Shown here one piece after another: positions 24,949-34,035 of a stretch of 64,000 nt of DNA. A program made the position numbers and the translations under genes. Every line of letters starts with the position of its first letter. Within the stretch, counting starts at the first letter, position 1. Origin of the DNA: Algoriphagus boseongensis (lineage in GTDB: Bacteria > Bacteroidota > Bacteroidia > Cytophagales > Cyclobacteriaceae); NCBI RefSeq assembly GCF_004362805.1, contig NZ_SNYF01000005.1, positions 1,198,688 through 1,262,687 on the forward strand. The letters are read 5' to 3'. The notes below the pieces were generated by a model. That model made no database searches and was not told the origin of the DNA. It saw nothing but the letters and a program-made list of their open reading frames with translations.

Positions 24949-27573
24949 TTATAAAAACATTTCCTTGGCTTTTGCCACGACTTTCGGCAAGCCAGAAAGG
25001 TCTTTTCCTCCCGCAGTGGCAAAGAAAGGTTGTCCTCCTCCTCCACCTTGGATTTCTTTAGCCAGATCTCGGACAATTTGGCCTGCGTTCAAGCCTTTAC
25101 TTGCTATTAAATTTTCATCCAAAATCACTGCAATCTGAGGCTTATCTTCAATTTTGGCTGCAAGAATCACGAGGGCATTTTCTACTTCATTCTTCAGCTC
25201 ATAGGCCAATTTCTTCAGAGAATCTGCATTTGGCAATTCTACTTGTGCTACCAAAGTATTTACACCATCCTTCTCCACAAATTGCTTTAATAGCTCCAAT
25301 TTCACTCCAGAAGCTTTTTCTAAGTAGAGATTTTCGATTTCTTTCTTCAGTTCGTTTCTTTCCTGAATCAAAGATTCAATCGCCTTTTTGACATCCTTTG
25401 GATTTTTCAGCAAATCCTGAATTTCCTTGACCAAAGCTTCTTGCTCTCGCAAGTAGGCCTCAGCAGCCTTGGATGTGATTGCTTCAACTCTTCTCACTCC
25501 AGCAGAAATTGAACCCTCGGAAGTGATCTTGAAAAGGCCAATTTGTGCAGTTGAAGGAACGTGAGTACCTCCACAAAGTTCAACTGAAAAGTCTTGGTCA
25601 AATGTGATTACGCGCACAAAGTCTCCGTATTTTTCTCCAAAAAGTGCTGTCGCTCCCATCTTCTTGGCTTCTTCAATCGGCACATTTCTTTGCTCTAGCA
25701 AAGGAATATTTTTTCGAATCTTGGCATTGACGATTTCCTCCACCTGAGTGATTTCAGAATCGCTCATTTTTCCAAAGTGAGAAAAGTCAAAACGAAGCAG
25801 GTTATCATTTACCAAGGAACCTCTTTGCTGAATATGATCGCCCAAAACCTGACGCAAGGCAGACTGGAGCAAATGCGTAGCCGAGTGATTATTCATGGTC
25901 AAGGTTCTCTTTTCCTTGTCAACTTCTGCAGAAAATCTCTTCTCCGGATTAACTGGAAGCTTTTCTACAAAGTGAACGATCAGATCATTTTCCTTCTTGG
26001 TGTCGATCACTCTGACTTTCTCAGAATCAGAAATCAACCAACCTGTGTCGCCAACCTGACCACCACTTTCAGCATAAAAAGGTGTTTTATCCAAAACCAA
26101 TTGGTAGCGATCCCCCTTTTTGTCAGTGATCGTTCTATACTTGAGAATGTGAGAATAGGTCTCCGTGAAATCATACCCGATGAATTCCACACCAGTATCT
26201 TCATGAACAAAAACCCAATCTCCAGTTTCAGATTCCGAAGCAGCACGAGAACGGGTCTTTTGCTTTTCCATTTCCTCCGCAAACCCCTTCTCATCTACTG
26301 AAAACCCATTTTCTCTTGCAATCAGGGAAGTCAGATCCAAAGGGAAACCATAAGTATCGTAAAGCTCAAATGCGGTTTTTCCGGCAATTACCTTTTCTCC
26401 TTTTTCATTCAATTCTGCCTTGATACCCTCAAGCATCTTTAATCCATGATCCAAGGTTCTCAGGAAGGACGTTTCTTCCTCCTGAATTACTCTTGCGATA
26501 AACTCCTGCTGTGCTCTTACTTCTGGGAAAATGTCTCCGAAATATTCTGCGATCAATGGAGTCAGTTCGTACAAAAATGGCTGCTGAAAGCCGAGGAAAG
26601 TATATCCGTAACGAACGGCTCTTCTGAGGATTCTACGAATTACATAGCCAGCTTTATTGTTAGAAGGAATTTGTCCATCAGCAATGGTGAAAGAGATTGC
26701 ACGGATATGATCCACGATTACCCGGAAGGCAATGTCAGTTTGCTCGTCTTTCCCGTAGGACTTTCCGGATTTCTTCTCTAAAGCCTGAATAAAAGGCCCA
26801 AACAAATCGGTATCGTAGTTGGAGGATTTCATTTGAATCGCTCTCACCAAGCGCTCAAATCCCATCCCGGTATCCACGTGCTTAGCAGGTAGTTCTTTCA
26901 GACTTCCATCTGCCAGACGGTTGAACTGCATGAACACCAAATTCCAAATCTCAATCACCTGAGGATGGTCGTTGTTAACCAAGTCTTTACCGGGAACTTC
27001 GGCTCTTTCCTTCTCAGTTCTCAAGTCGATATGAATTTCTGAACAAGGTCCACAAGGTCCTGTGTCTCCCATTTCCCAGAAATTATCTTTCTTGGAACCC
27101 ATGATGATTCTATCTTCCGGGACAATCGCCTTCCAAAGGTCAAATGCTTCCTGATCCTTGGCTAAATTATCTCCTGCATCTCCCTGAAAAACTGAAACAT
27201 ATAACCTGTCTTTTGGGAGTTTATAAACTTCCGTCAAAAGCTCCCAAGCCCATTCGATAGCTTCCTTCTTGAAATAATCACCAAAGGACCAGTTGCCCAA
27301 CATCTCAAACATCGTATGGTGGTACGTATCTACCCCTACTTCTTCCAAGTCATTATGTTTCCCACTTACCCGAAGGCACTTTTGAGAATTGGCCACTCTG
27401 GGATATTTGGCGATTTCATTACCTAGAAATGCGTCCTTAAACTGGTTCATCCCGGCGTTGGTAAACATCAAAGTCGGGTCATTCTTGACCACAATTGGGG
27501 ATGAAGGAACGTAATGATGCTGTTTGGATTGGAAAAACTCGATGAACGTACTCCGGATTTTTTTAGCTTCCAT
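24949..27573 (-). CDS. alaS: Alanyl-tRNA synthetase
   Basis: An 874-residue class II synthetase, the normal length. The N-terminal aminoacylation domain shows FFQSKQHHYVPSSP, FTNAGMNQFKD and GPCGPCSEIH. The editing domain carries the zinc-binding HSATH and CGGTH motifs. A coiled region (about 710-760) and the C-terminal oligomerisation/C-Ala domain with the glycine run GGGGGQPFFATAGG complete the protein. It is the first gene of the run alaS-gatB-tlpA type, with 405 bp of leader upstream that contains a TAnnTTTG box. Confidence 0.98.
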   Translation of the reverse strand: MEAKKIRSTFIEFFQSKQHHYVPSSPIVVKNDPTLMFTNAGMNQFKDAFLGNEIAKYPRVANSQKCLRVSGKHNDLEEVGVDTYHHTMFEMLGNWSFGDYFKKEAIEWAWELLTEVYKLPKDRLYVSVFQGDAGDNLAKDQEAFDLWKAIVPEDRIIMGSKKDNFWEMGDTGPCGPCSEIHIDLRTEKERAEVPGKDLVNNDHPQVIEIWNLVFMQFNRLADGSLKELPAKHVDTGMGFERLVRAIQMKSSNYDTDLFGPFIQALEKKSGKSYGKDEQTDIAFRVIVDHIRAISFTIADGQIPSNNKAGYVIRRILRRAVRYGYTFLGFQQPFLYELTPLIAEYFGDIFPEVRAQQEFIARVIQEEETSFLRTLDHGLKMLEGIKAELNEKGEKVIAGKTAFELYDTYGFPLDLTSLIARENGFSVDEKGFAEEMEKQKTRSRAASESETGDWVFVHEDTGVEFIGYDFTETYSHILKYRTITDKKGDRYQLVLDKTPFYAESGGQVGDTGWLISDSEKVRVIDTKKENDLIVHFVEKLPVNPEKRFSAEVDKEKRTLTMNNHSATHLLQSALRQVLGDHIQQRGSLVNDNLLRFDFSHFGKMSDSEITQVEEIVNAKIRKNIPLLEQRNVPIEEAKKMGATALFGEKYGDFVRVITFDQDFSVELCGGTHVPSTAQIGLFKITSEGSISAGVRRVEAITSKAAEAYLREQEALVKEIQDLLKNPKDVKKAIESLIQERNELKKEIENLYLEKASGVKLELLKQFVEKDGVNTLVAQVELPNADSLKKLAYELKNEVENALVILAAKIEDKPQIAVILDENLIASKGLNAGQIVRDLAKEIQGGGGGQPFFATAGGKDLSGLPKVVAKAKEMFL

Positions 27574-27978
27574 GGAAGGGATGTCGTGCAGGAAATTTGA
27601 TTTTCTTTAATTCAAGCCTAAAAAGGCCCTTTTTATCGGGTGACAAAATTAACAGAATTGCCCGGGTAATGGGAATTTTACCGTGGATTTTATTGCCAAC
27701 GAGTTTTTTATGTTTCTTTTTATTCGTTTGCAAAAAAACTCTAAAAATTAAAAAAATCGACTAAAGAATAAATCCTTTATTTTTTTAATACTTTGATAAA
27801 TTTTCATGAATAAAATCCGTATTAAATTCATAAAAAATCATCATTTATTACAAATAATCTAAATTTTTTATCTGAGGTTAAAACTTTTTTCCTTTTTAGT
27901 ATTTTCAGGCACTTTTAGTTCCAGAGGAAAAGCTGGGGTTAAAATCTTGTTCAATTCTAACAATCAAAAAACAAAAGC
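27574..27978. other. Divergent intergenic region between alaS and the subtilase gene
   Basis: This 405-bp strip is strongly AT-rich, with many A and T runs on the subtilase side. The minus strand carries TAATTTTG at 27644-27651, a match to the TAnnTTTG -7 box about 70 bp upstream of the alaS ATG, without a clear -33 TTG. A small hairpin GCCT-AAAA-AGGC lies in the alaS leader at 27617-27628. No good promoter match is seen for the plus-strand gene and no further reading frame is convincing. Confidence 0.5.
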
Positions 27979-29541
27979 ATGTTTAAACCAAAATTAAAAC
28001 CCTTTTATCTACTACTATCTACAACCATTCTTTTCGCAGGTTGTGAAAGCTCTATGGTCATTGACGACTCTGCTGTTGAAATGGCAATGGAACAAGAATT
28101 ACAAACTAGTCGCTTCAATTTGAATTTGTTACCTGAAGTTACAGATTTTTCCAATCTGAGAGAAGGAAACTTCACCGGACGATATTTGATTCTTAGCAAG
28201 AGTCAAAATCTTGACAAATCAATAGCTTTACAGGTCGAAAAAGCCGGAGGTGAGGTAGTAAAATCCTTCCCAGAAGTAGGAGTTTTAGTGGCAGTATCTA
28301 GGTCTTCCTCTTTCTTGGATGATGCACGAAAAATTTCATCAGTAGAGTCTGTAACTCCTGATTTTATCCTTCAATACACCAAGGACCCAGAAGTACTCGG
28401 CGAAGAAATCGTGATGGAATCCAGCAATTCCTCTGGAGATGTTTCTGAAATGGCCACTCCTTTTAATTATCAATCTGCAGTTTTTGATGGTTTTCAGTGG
28501 GCCCCAGGTTCAATAGACGCTCCAAAAGCTTGGGAAAATGGATACACCGGTCAAGGGGTTCGAATTGCTATTATAGATGGAGGAATCCATTCACTTCATA
28601 ATGATATCAGACCTAACCTGGATGTAGCTAGCTCAAAATCAACTGTTCCAGGCTTTAATTTTAATCAGGATGCTGGAACTTTTTGGCATGGTACACATGT
28701 GGCGGGAATCGCAGCAGCAGCAGGTTCAGGGATTGTTGGAATAGCTCCAAAAGCAACAATAGTTGGGGTAAAATCACTCCATAATGGCTCTGGTGCATTT
28801 GAGTGGATTTTGGAAGGTTTGCTCTATGCCGCAACACCCCAGTCTCAAGGTGGCGCTGGAGCTAACATCATCAATATGAGCCTTGGGGCAGAAATCGATT
28901 ACCGCAACAATTGGAATGACAAAGAATTCCGTGATGCATTCCGTGAATTGCAAAAAATCTATGACCGAGCAACCAGATTTGCATTCCAAAATGGAGTTAC
29001 CGTAGTGGTATCAGCAGGTAATGGTTCATCCAATTATGATGTAGAAAGAGAATTCTTCAAACTTCCTGCTCAAAATCAACATGTTATTTCAATCAGTTCT
29101 ACGGGACCAATTGATTGGGCTAGAGGTGCAACAAATTTTTCTAACCCCGCATATTACACAGACTATGGTAAATCCTTGGTAGACTTTGCTGCCCCAGGCG
29201 GAACTGCAGGACTTTTTGTAGTAAACGGTGTAACTTCTTCTTGCAGAGTTGTTGGCACTTATAGAGCCATTACCAATCCTTGTTACGCTTTCGACATGGT
29301 ATTTAGCTGCCAGAGAGGAACTAGCAATGGTTCTTATACCTGGTCTCAGGGAACTTCCATGGCTGCTCCTGCTGTAGCGGGAGTTGTAGCTTTGATGATG
29401 GAAGCCAGCGGTGGATATATGCAACCAGGATTGGTGAAAACAAGACTAGCTAATTCTGCCACTGATCTAGGTAAGCCTGGTAAAGATGAATATTATGGTT
29501 TTGGTTATGTGAATGCAGCCAAAGCAGTAGGATTGAATTAA
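27979..29541 (+). CDS. Subtilisin-like serine protease (S8), lipoprotein
   Basis: A 520-residue exported protease. The signal peptide ends in LFAGC (Cys22), so it is a lipoprotein. Residues 60-135 look like an I9-type propeptide (GRYLILSK, then EVGVLVAVS, typical of the inhibitor_I9 fold). The catalytic domain has Asp200 in IAIIDGG, His240 in WHGTHVAGIA and Ser460 in GTSMAAPAVAG; the oxyanion-hole region is in VVSAGNGSSNYD. There is no C-terminal sorting domain. Likely role: degradation of extracellular protein or maturation of surface proteins. It stands alone with a strong terminator; conserved neighbours do not say which. Confidence 0.96.
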   Translation: MFKPKLKPFYLLLSTTILFAGCESSMVIDDSAVEMAMEQELQTSRFNLNLLPEVTDFSNLREGNFTGRYLILSKSQNLDKSIALQVEKAGGEVVKSFPEVGVLVAVSRSSSFLDDARKISSVESVTPDFILQYTKDPEVLGEEIVMESSNSSGDVSEMATPFNYQSAVFDGFQWAPGSIDAPKAWENGYTGQGVRIAIIDGGIHSLHNDIRPNLDVASSKSTVPGFNFNQDAGTFWHGTHVAGIAAAAGSGIVGIAPKATIVGVKSLHNGSGAFEWILEGLLYAATPQSQGGAGANIINMSLGAEIDYRNNWNDKEFRDAFRELQKIYDRATRFAFQNGVTVVVSAGNGSSNYDVEREFFKLPAQNQHVISISSTGPIDWARGATNFSNPAYYTDYGKSLVDFAAPGGTAGLFVVNGVTSSCRVVGTYRAITNPCYAFDMVFSCQRGTSNGSYTWSQGTSMAAPAVAGVVALMMEASGGYMQPGLVKTRLANSATDLGKPGKDEYYGFGYVNAAKAVGLN

Positions 29542-29572
29542 ACTTAAATAATATCCTTAAAAACCATAGGAA

Positions 29573-29609
29573 AGGCCGCGCTCTTAATTGGGCGCGGCCT
29601 CTTTTATTT
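29573..29609 (+). terminator. Terminator of the subtilase gene
   Basis: A perfect 9-bp GC-rich stem AGGCCGCGC / GCGCGGCCT with a ten-base loop, followed by CTTTTATTTATTT on the plus strand. It lies between convergent genes; the minus strand has only TTT after the stem. Confidence 0.88.
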
Positions 29610-30864
29610 ATTTACACTTCTTCTTATTCAAAATCTTCATCAATTCCTGTCCTAAATACGATCCTTTCATTTTTATGATATCCCTTGGAGTATTATCTCC
29701 AACTTCAAAAGTCATCGATTCGGCTTGGTGAACGAAAAAGAAATAGGAATTTGAGGTAACTCCGCGCTCCTTACCCTCATTGGGACGAATATTGGGCACA
29801 TAACCCGGAATCCTTTTGGAAGATTTCTTGATCACTTTCGGGATTAATCCGGGAAAATTCCCGTCCAATTCTTCATTATTGGTATAGAAAATATCCTCCC
29901 AAGTGGAATGAAAATCCGCAGCAAAGACAAACTTCCCTCCGCTTTCTTTCATCTTGTTTGTCATAAAATAAGCCAAAGTCTTGGTCTCTGGCTGATTGAA
30001 ATTCACCCAATCCCTATTCAGATCAATCCCTCCTACATTATGCCTCCAATGTCCCTTGGCTACCCCGTCGGGATTCATCTGAGGCATGAGGTATAAATTA
30101 TACTTGCTGCGAAATTTTTTGGCTTGCGGGGTGTCCTTGATGATTTCCTCCACAAATGCCTGCATGGCCAAAAAACCAGTCAGTTCTGGGGGATGCTGCA
30201 TAGAAATCACCATCAGCATTTCCTGATCATTAGCTTCCCCTATTTTCAAGATTTCTAATGGCCTTCCCTCTTTGCTTTTTCCGATGGAAATCACCTCCAC
30301 AAAATCTTTTTGAAGAAGCATTTCCTTCCACTCTTGCACATGTGCGGTTCCGATTTTATCCTGAGCGGCAACCCAAAGGGTATCTGCAGAAGCGTTCACT
30401 TTTAAGAAGGCCTTTTCAGGCCTTCCCTTTTCGTCTTTAGGTTGAAAAAAGTTGCTGGAATCGGCATTAGAGAATGTTTTTCCATCGGAACTGAGTTTTG
30501 GAAAATACCGATGAAAGCCTTTCCCTGCATAAGAAAACTCAATCCAAAATTCCTGGGTATTTCCTGACCAAAGTTTAAAAGCATACCATGGACTGGGATT
30601 GATGGGTTCGTTTTCGGGAAGGATGGTCACCTGAACCAGCGTATCATTGATTCGCTGAACTCCGTTGAGCCTTGCCCCTTCCAATTGATTGGAAAAGAAA
30701 ACTCCATTTCCTGCATCCCAAGTCTGTTTGGTTTGATAAGAAATGGTTTGATCCTTGGTTTCTACCACTTGAATCGGCCCTTGTCCCTCCCATTGGGCGG
30801 TGGATTTGCAAGCAGAAAAGGTGATAAGGAGAAAAAGAAAGTAGGTAGGTTTAAGAGATTCCAT
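29608..30864 (-). CDS. M14-family zinc carboxypeptidase, exported
   Basis: A 418-residue protein with an N-terminal lipoprotein-like segment ending FSACK (Cys19). Residues 30-170 are beta-rich, as in the N-terminal domain of cytosolic-type (M14 subfamily B/CCP-like) carboxypeptidases. The metal site is His224 and Glu227 in QHPPE, with the third ligand probably in AADFHSTWED, and substrate residues in NPDGVAKG and DLNRDW. The catalytic glutamate is probably in ESMTFEVGDNT near the end. It should remove C-terminal residues from peptides in the periplasm or outside. Convergent with the subtilase gene; no operon partner other than possibly the gene at 30911, 46 bp upstream. Confidence 0.93.
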   Translation of the reverse strand: MESLKPTYFLFLLITFSACKSTAQWEGQGPIQVVETKDQTISYQTKQTWDAGNGVFFSNQLEGARLNGVQRINDTLVQVTILPENEPINPSPWYAFKLWSGNTQEFWIEFSYAGKGFHRYFPKLSSDGKTFSNADSSNFFQPKDEKGRPEKAFLKVNASADTLWVAAQDKIGTAHVQEWKEMLLQKDFVEVISIGKSKEGRPLEILKIGEANDQEMLMVISMQHPPELTGFLAMQAFVEEIIKDTPQAKKFRSKYNLYLMPQMNPDGVAKGHWRHNVGGIDLNRDWVNFNQPETKTLAYFMTNKMKESGGKFVFAADFHSTWEDIFYTNNEELDGNFPGLIPKVIKKSSKRIPGYVPNIRPNEGKERGVTSNSYFFFVHQAESMTFEVGDNTPRDIIKMKGSYLGQELMKILNKKKCK

Positions 30865-30910
30865 CCAGAAAATTAGTAGATAAACTTAGAATTGATTACA
30901 AAACGTTTGG

Positions 30911-31543
30911 CTAGTTTTCTTTTTCCGAATCCTTCATTATTTGTAATTCTTTTTTGAATTCCTGAATTCGTTCATAGTCATCTGAAATCCCGATGTATTG
31001 AATTAAAGCCAGAAAGGAGATTTTGTCCTGAAGATGAAAAGAGATCAAAAGGTCTCTCATTTTCATCTCAAATTCATCTTCATAATCTTGATAAAAGTAA
31101 AAATCTGAATAAGTCCCATTTTTAAATTTAACTGTTGCTCTATTATTTACTCCATTGGATACTTTGGGTTCAGGAGATCTTAGGTTTGTCCATTTCATCC
31201 CGTCAAAATCCGAAAAAGTGAATTCCAATTTTTGGATTTCGCTTAGTCTGAATTCTTTTTCACCTGCAATTACTTTTTCTAGATCAAAAATCAGATATCC
31301 AACAAAGTTTCCGTTCAGCTTTTCTTTTTCATTCATTGAATAAAAAAGAAAGAAAATATAGGACAACCAACCTATCCAAACAATAGGGTAAAAAATGAAT
31401 TCGACTAACTCGAGATTTAAAAATTCTTGATTCAACCACAAAATTAAGAGGCTTCCCAAGCAAAGGGAAAAAATCCAAAAACTCCTACTTAATCGATTCT
31501 TTTGGTTCTTTATAAAAAGTGGAAATTTTACTTCGCTCATCAT
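30911..31543 (-). CDS. Membrane protein of unknown function
   Basis: A 210-residue protein with two or three membrane spans in the first 70 residues (FWIFSLCLGSLLILWL; FIFYPIVWIGWLSYIFFLFY) and a soluble domain that is charged and rich in aromatic residues (about 80-210). I recognise no family; the soluble part, with a beta strand followed by KFKNGTYSDFYFYQD, is reminiscent of PH-like domains, which is only an impression. It begins with two consecutive ATG codons (31543 and 31540). It lies between the oxidoreductase gene, separated by a terminator, and the M14 peptidase gene. Confidence 0.82.
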   Translation of the reverse strand: MMSEVKFPLFIKNQKNRLSRSFWIFSLCLGSLLILWLNQEFLNLELVEFIFYPIVWIGWLSYIFFLFYSMNEKEKLNGNFVGYLIFDLEKVIAGEKEFRLSEIQKLEFTFSDFDGMKWTNLRSPEPKVSNGVNNRATVKFKNGTYSDFYFYQDYEDEFEMKMRDLLISFHLQDKISFLALIQYIGISDDYERIQEFKKELQIMKDSEKEN

Positions 31544-31553
31544 TTAAACCTAT

Positions 31554-31582
31554 AAAAAAACCTCCAGAATCTCTCCGGAGGG
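31554..31582 (-). terminator. Terminator of the Gfo/Idh gene
   Basis: On the minus strand CCTCCGGAG pairs with CTGGAGG (one mismatch) across a short loop and is followed by seven T. It lies about 35 bases after the oxidoreductase stop at 31615 and just before the next gene start. Confidence 0.82.
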
Positions 31583-31583
31583 T

Positions 31584-31611
31584 TCGTAATTCGTAAATCT
31601 AAAATCGCAAA
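31584..31611 (-). repeat. GATTTACGA-type repeat after the Gfo/Idh stop
   Basis: In the direction of the gene the sequence after the stop reads as degenerate copies of GATTTACGA (GCGATTTTA, GATTTACGA, ATTACGAA). The same motif follows the DUF1080 stop at 33110-33140 and, more degenerate, the M14 stop at 36582-36612. Confidence 0.55.
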
Positions 31612-31614
31612 TTT

Positions 31615-32955
31615 TTAGACCTTCGGCACTTGCCAGCCATTGTGGTAATGCGCCTTCATCAACTGGTTGGCTTCGGAGTCTGTAAACATATTTTTCCCAG
31701 CATCCCAGTACACTTTCTTTCCTGTTTTGTAGGCGATATTTCCCATTTGGGCATTGATCGCAGCAACCGATCCAGTTTGAATGGCACATTTCAATTTGCT
31801 GGGATCATTGGCCATTACGGATTCTACAAAGTTGACTGCATGAAGATCTAAAGCCGACCCCTGAGGTCGGGTATGAGGCACTTCCTCCACTTTGTTTTTA
31901 CGCTGTCCGTCTACAGTTTCTGTTTCTGGAATTACCTTCCAGCCTCCTCGATTCACTACTAAGGTGGCGTTGTTTCCAATAAAGGCAATCCCTTCTGTGG
32001 TTCCGTAATTTCCTCCATCGATTCCAGTGGCATGTTCCCAAAGCATATTGAATCCCTCATATTCATACACCGTCTGCAAGGTATCTGGAGTTTCGGAAGC
32101 ATCATCCGGATAGGCGAATTTACCTCCGGAGGCCATCACTGACTTTGGTGCACTTACTCCCATGGCGTACAAGGCGATATCTATTTCATGCACGCCCCAA
32201 TCCGTCATCAAGCCTCCCGCATAATCCCAAAACCAACGGAAATTGAAATGGAATCGATTGGCATTGAACGGTCTCTTGGGCGCTGGACCCAACCACATGT
32301 CGTAGTCCACACCAGCTGGAGCAGGACCATCCGGAACAACCGGAACTGGCTTCATCCAACCCTGATAAGCCCAACACTTCACGAGTCTGATCTGGCCAAG
32401 TTTTCCGGATTTCACATATTGAATCGCTTCATCGTATTGGGAACCCGAACGCTGCCATTGTCCTACCTGAACCACCTTTCCGTACCGCTCTTGGGCTTTC
32501 ACCATAATCTGACATTCTTCAATGGTATTGGCAATGGGCTTTTCTACATAGACATGCTTTCCGGCAGAAACTGCATCCACCATATTCAGGCAATGCCAAT
32601 GATCTGGAGTCCCAATAATTACCACATCGATATCTTTGTCTTCTAAAAGCTTCCTGTAATCCTTGTATTGCTTGGGTCTAGTGCCACGGAGTTTGAAAAC
32701 ATCCTCGGTTCTTTGGTCTAAAACCGATTGATCAATATCAGCTAAAGCAACACAATTCACATTGGGGATTTTCAGGTGGGCATTCATATTGGACCAGCCC
32801 ATTCCTTTGCAGCCAATCAAGCCATAATTGATTTGATCATTTGGGCCAATCGAGCGGGTAAAACGCCCGAAATCAGCCGCAGTCAGGATATTGGGCATGC
32901 TGAGTCCCGCTCCCAGCAGCATAGTATTTTGTATAAATTTTCTTCTTGAAGACAT
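31615..32955 (-). CDS. Gfo/Idh/MocA-family oxidoreductase, exported by Tat
   Basis: A 446-residue NAD(P)-dependent sugar oxidoreductase. The N-terminus SSRRKFIQNTMLLGAGLSMP is a Tat signal (twin Arg, then hydrophobic), so it is exported with its cofactor bound. The Rossmann domain has NYGLIGCKGMG; the EKP motif with the conserved lysine is in HVYVEKPIANT; the C-terminal domain carries GGLMTDWGVHEIDIALYAMG. Members of this exported subfamily in Bacteroidota act on glycosides, some by forming or using 3-keto sugars. Its neighbour at 33138, 182 bp upstream, encodes a DUF1080 protein, the known partner family; together they suggest an exported 3-keto-glycoside pathway. Confidence 0.94.
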   Translation of the reverse strand: MSSRRKFIQNTMLLGAGLSMPNILTAADFGRFTRSIGPNDQINYGLIGCKGMGWSNMNAHLKIPNVNCVALADIDQSVLDQRTEDVFKLRGTRPKQYKDYRKLLEDKDIDVVIIGTPDHWHCLNMVDAVSAGKHVYVEKPIANTIEECQIMVKAQERYGKVVQVGQWQRSGSQYDEAIQYVKSGKLGQIRLVKCWAYQGWMKPVPVVPDGPAPAGVDYDMWLGPAPKRPFNANRFHFNFRWFWDYAGGLMTDWGVHEIDIALYAMGVSAPKSVMASGGKFAYPDDASETPDTLQTVYEYEGFNMLWEHATGIDGGNYGTTEGIAFIGNNATLVVNRGGWKVIPETETVDGQRKNKVEEVPHTRPQGSALDLHAVNFVESVMANDPSKLKCAIQTGSVAAINAQMGNIAYKTGKKVYWDAGKNMFTDSEANQLMKAHYHNGWQVPKV

Positions 32956-33109
32956 TGTTGATGTGGTTTATAGAGTTAATGGTTTATGGAATTTTAGAAT
33001 TATGATTTACGAGGTGGTGGATACCTACAATCTCTTTTTTCTCGATTTATCTCTTCCTATAGAAAGGATTGGTTGAAATCAAAACTTGGTTCAACACCAT
33101 CAAGGGACG

Positions 33110-33140
33110 TCGTAAATCGTCATTCGTAAATCGTAAATCA
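33110..33140 (-). repeat. GATTTACGA tandem repeat at the DUF1080 stop codon
   Basis: On the minus strand the TGA stop of the DUF1080 gene is itself part of the first copy: GATTTAC-GATTTACGA, then ATGACGATTTACGA. Three copies of the eight- to nine-base unit lie within about 30 bases. Confidence 0.7.
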
Positions 33141-33905
33141 CAAAGGCCGCACCCAGATATTTCTAAATCTTACCGGGTTTCCGTGATCCTGCAATTTGAT
33201 CGGAAGCTCCTCAGCATGGGCCTTGTAATTCGGAATTCCGATGTACTCAGTTGGTCCTCGGAGGATCACATGATTCTGTACCAAAACCCCATTGATCAAA
33301 ACGGTAACTGTCGCAGGGGAAGTCAAAACCCCATTCTTATCAAATCTTGGAGCTTTGAAGATGATATCGTAATAATTCCATTCTCCTGGACCTCTCAAAG
33401 GATTAACCAAAGGCGGATATTGCTTGTAAATGGATCCAGCTTGTCCATTGGTGTAGGTTTTACTTTCATAAGAATCCAAAATCTGAACCTCATACATGCC
33501 CATCAGGAAGAAACCAGAATTCCCCCTACCCTGACCTTCACCGACAATTTCTGTAGGCGCAGACCATTCTACATGGTATTGAGCATCCCCAAAAGGCAAT
33601 TTGGATTGAATGTCTCCTTTTCCTCGAACCACTACCAATTCACCATTTTCTATTTTCCATTCTGCTGGAGATGATCCATCTTTCGCGGAAACAAAATTAT
33701 TTAGGCTAGAGCCGTCGAATAAAACAATGGCATCAGAAGGAGGAAGATTGTTTTGTGCTCCTGGAGTGATTTTAGGAGGAACTGGAGTGTAAAATTCCGT
33801 AGCCTGAGGCGGAATTGGAGGTGGAGTTTGCTGTTGGGTCTGTGCCAAACTATTCAAGCTCAATCCCATAGCACAAAGTGACAAGGTTAAAAGGTATTTT
33901 TTCAT
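33138..33905 (-). CDS. Exported DUF1080 protein (putative 3-keto-disaccharide hydrolase)
   Basis: A 255-residue protein with a signal peptide ending SLNSLAQ and a proline/glutamine linker. The rest is a concanavalin-like beta-sandwich of the DUF1080 family: LFDGSSLNNFVS near residue 65, then ENGELVVVRGKGDIQS, HVEWSAP, GNSGFFLMGMYEVQILDSY, and the closing RFRNIWVRPL, all typical. Members of the family hydrolyse 3-keto-glycosides made by exported or cytoplasmic oxidoreductases; the downstream Gfo/Idh gene fits that pairing. Substrate is unknown. Transcribed in the same direction as the oxidoreductase gene, 182 bp apart. Confidence 0.92.
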   Translation of the reverse strand: MKKYLLTLSLCAMGLSLNSLAQTQQQTPPPIPPQATEFYTPVPPKITPGAQNNLPPSDAIVLFDGSSLNNFVSAKDGSSPAEWKIENGELVVVRGKGDIQSKLPFGDAQYHVEWSAPTEIVGEGQGRGNSGFFLMGMYEVQILDSYESKTYTNGQAGSIYKQYPPLVNPLRGPGEWNYYDIIFKAPRFDKNGVLTSPATVTVLINGVLVQNHVILRGPTEYIGIPNYKAHAEELPIKLQDHGNPVRFRNIWVRPL

Positions 33906-34035
33906 CTACTAGATTATTTAGGGTTAAGACTAACTCCGATAAATTACTGGAAAATTGTGGTGAATCCGAAAGCCGCTGATGGATTTTTAATGGAATTCAG
34001 GCTTTCCTTTTCTACTTTGGAAAAAAATTACCCTT

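Noticed and set aside
25777..26301. 174-codon plus-strand frame
   Set aside because: Antisense to alaS; no recognisable protein features.
32188..32646. 152-codon plus-strand frame
   Set aside because: Antisense to the conserved core of the Gfo/Idh gene.
33069..33674. 201-codon plus-strand frame
   Set aside because: Antisense to the DUF1080 gene, which has a signal peptide and family motifs.
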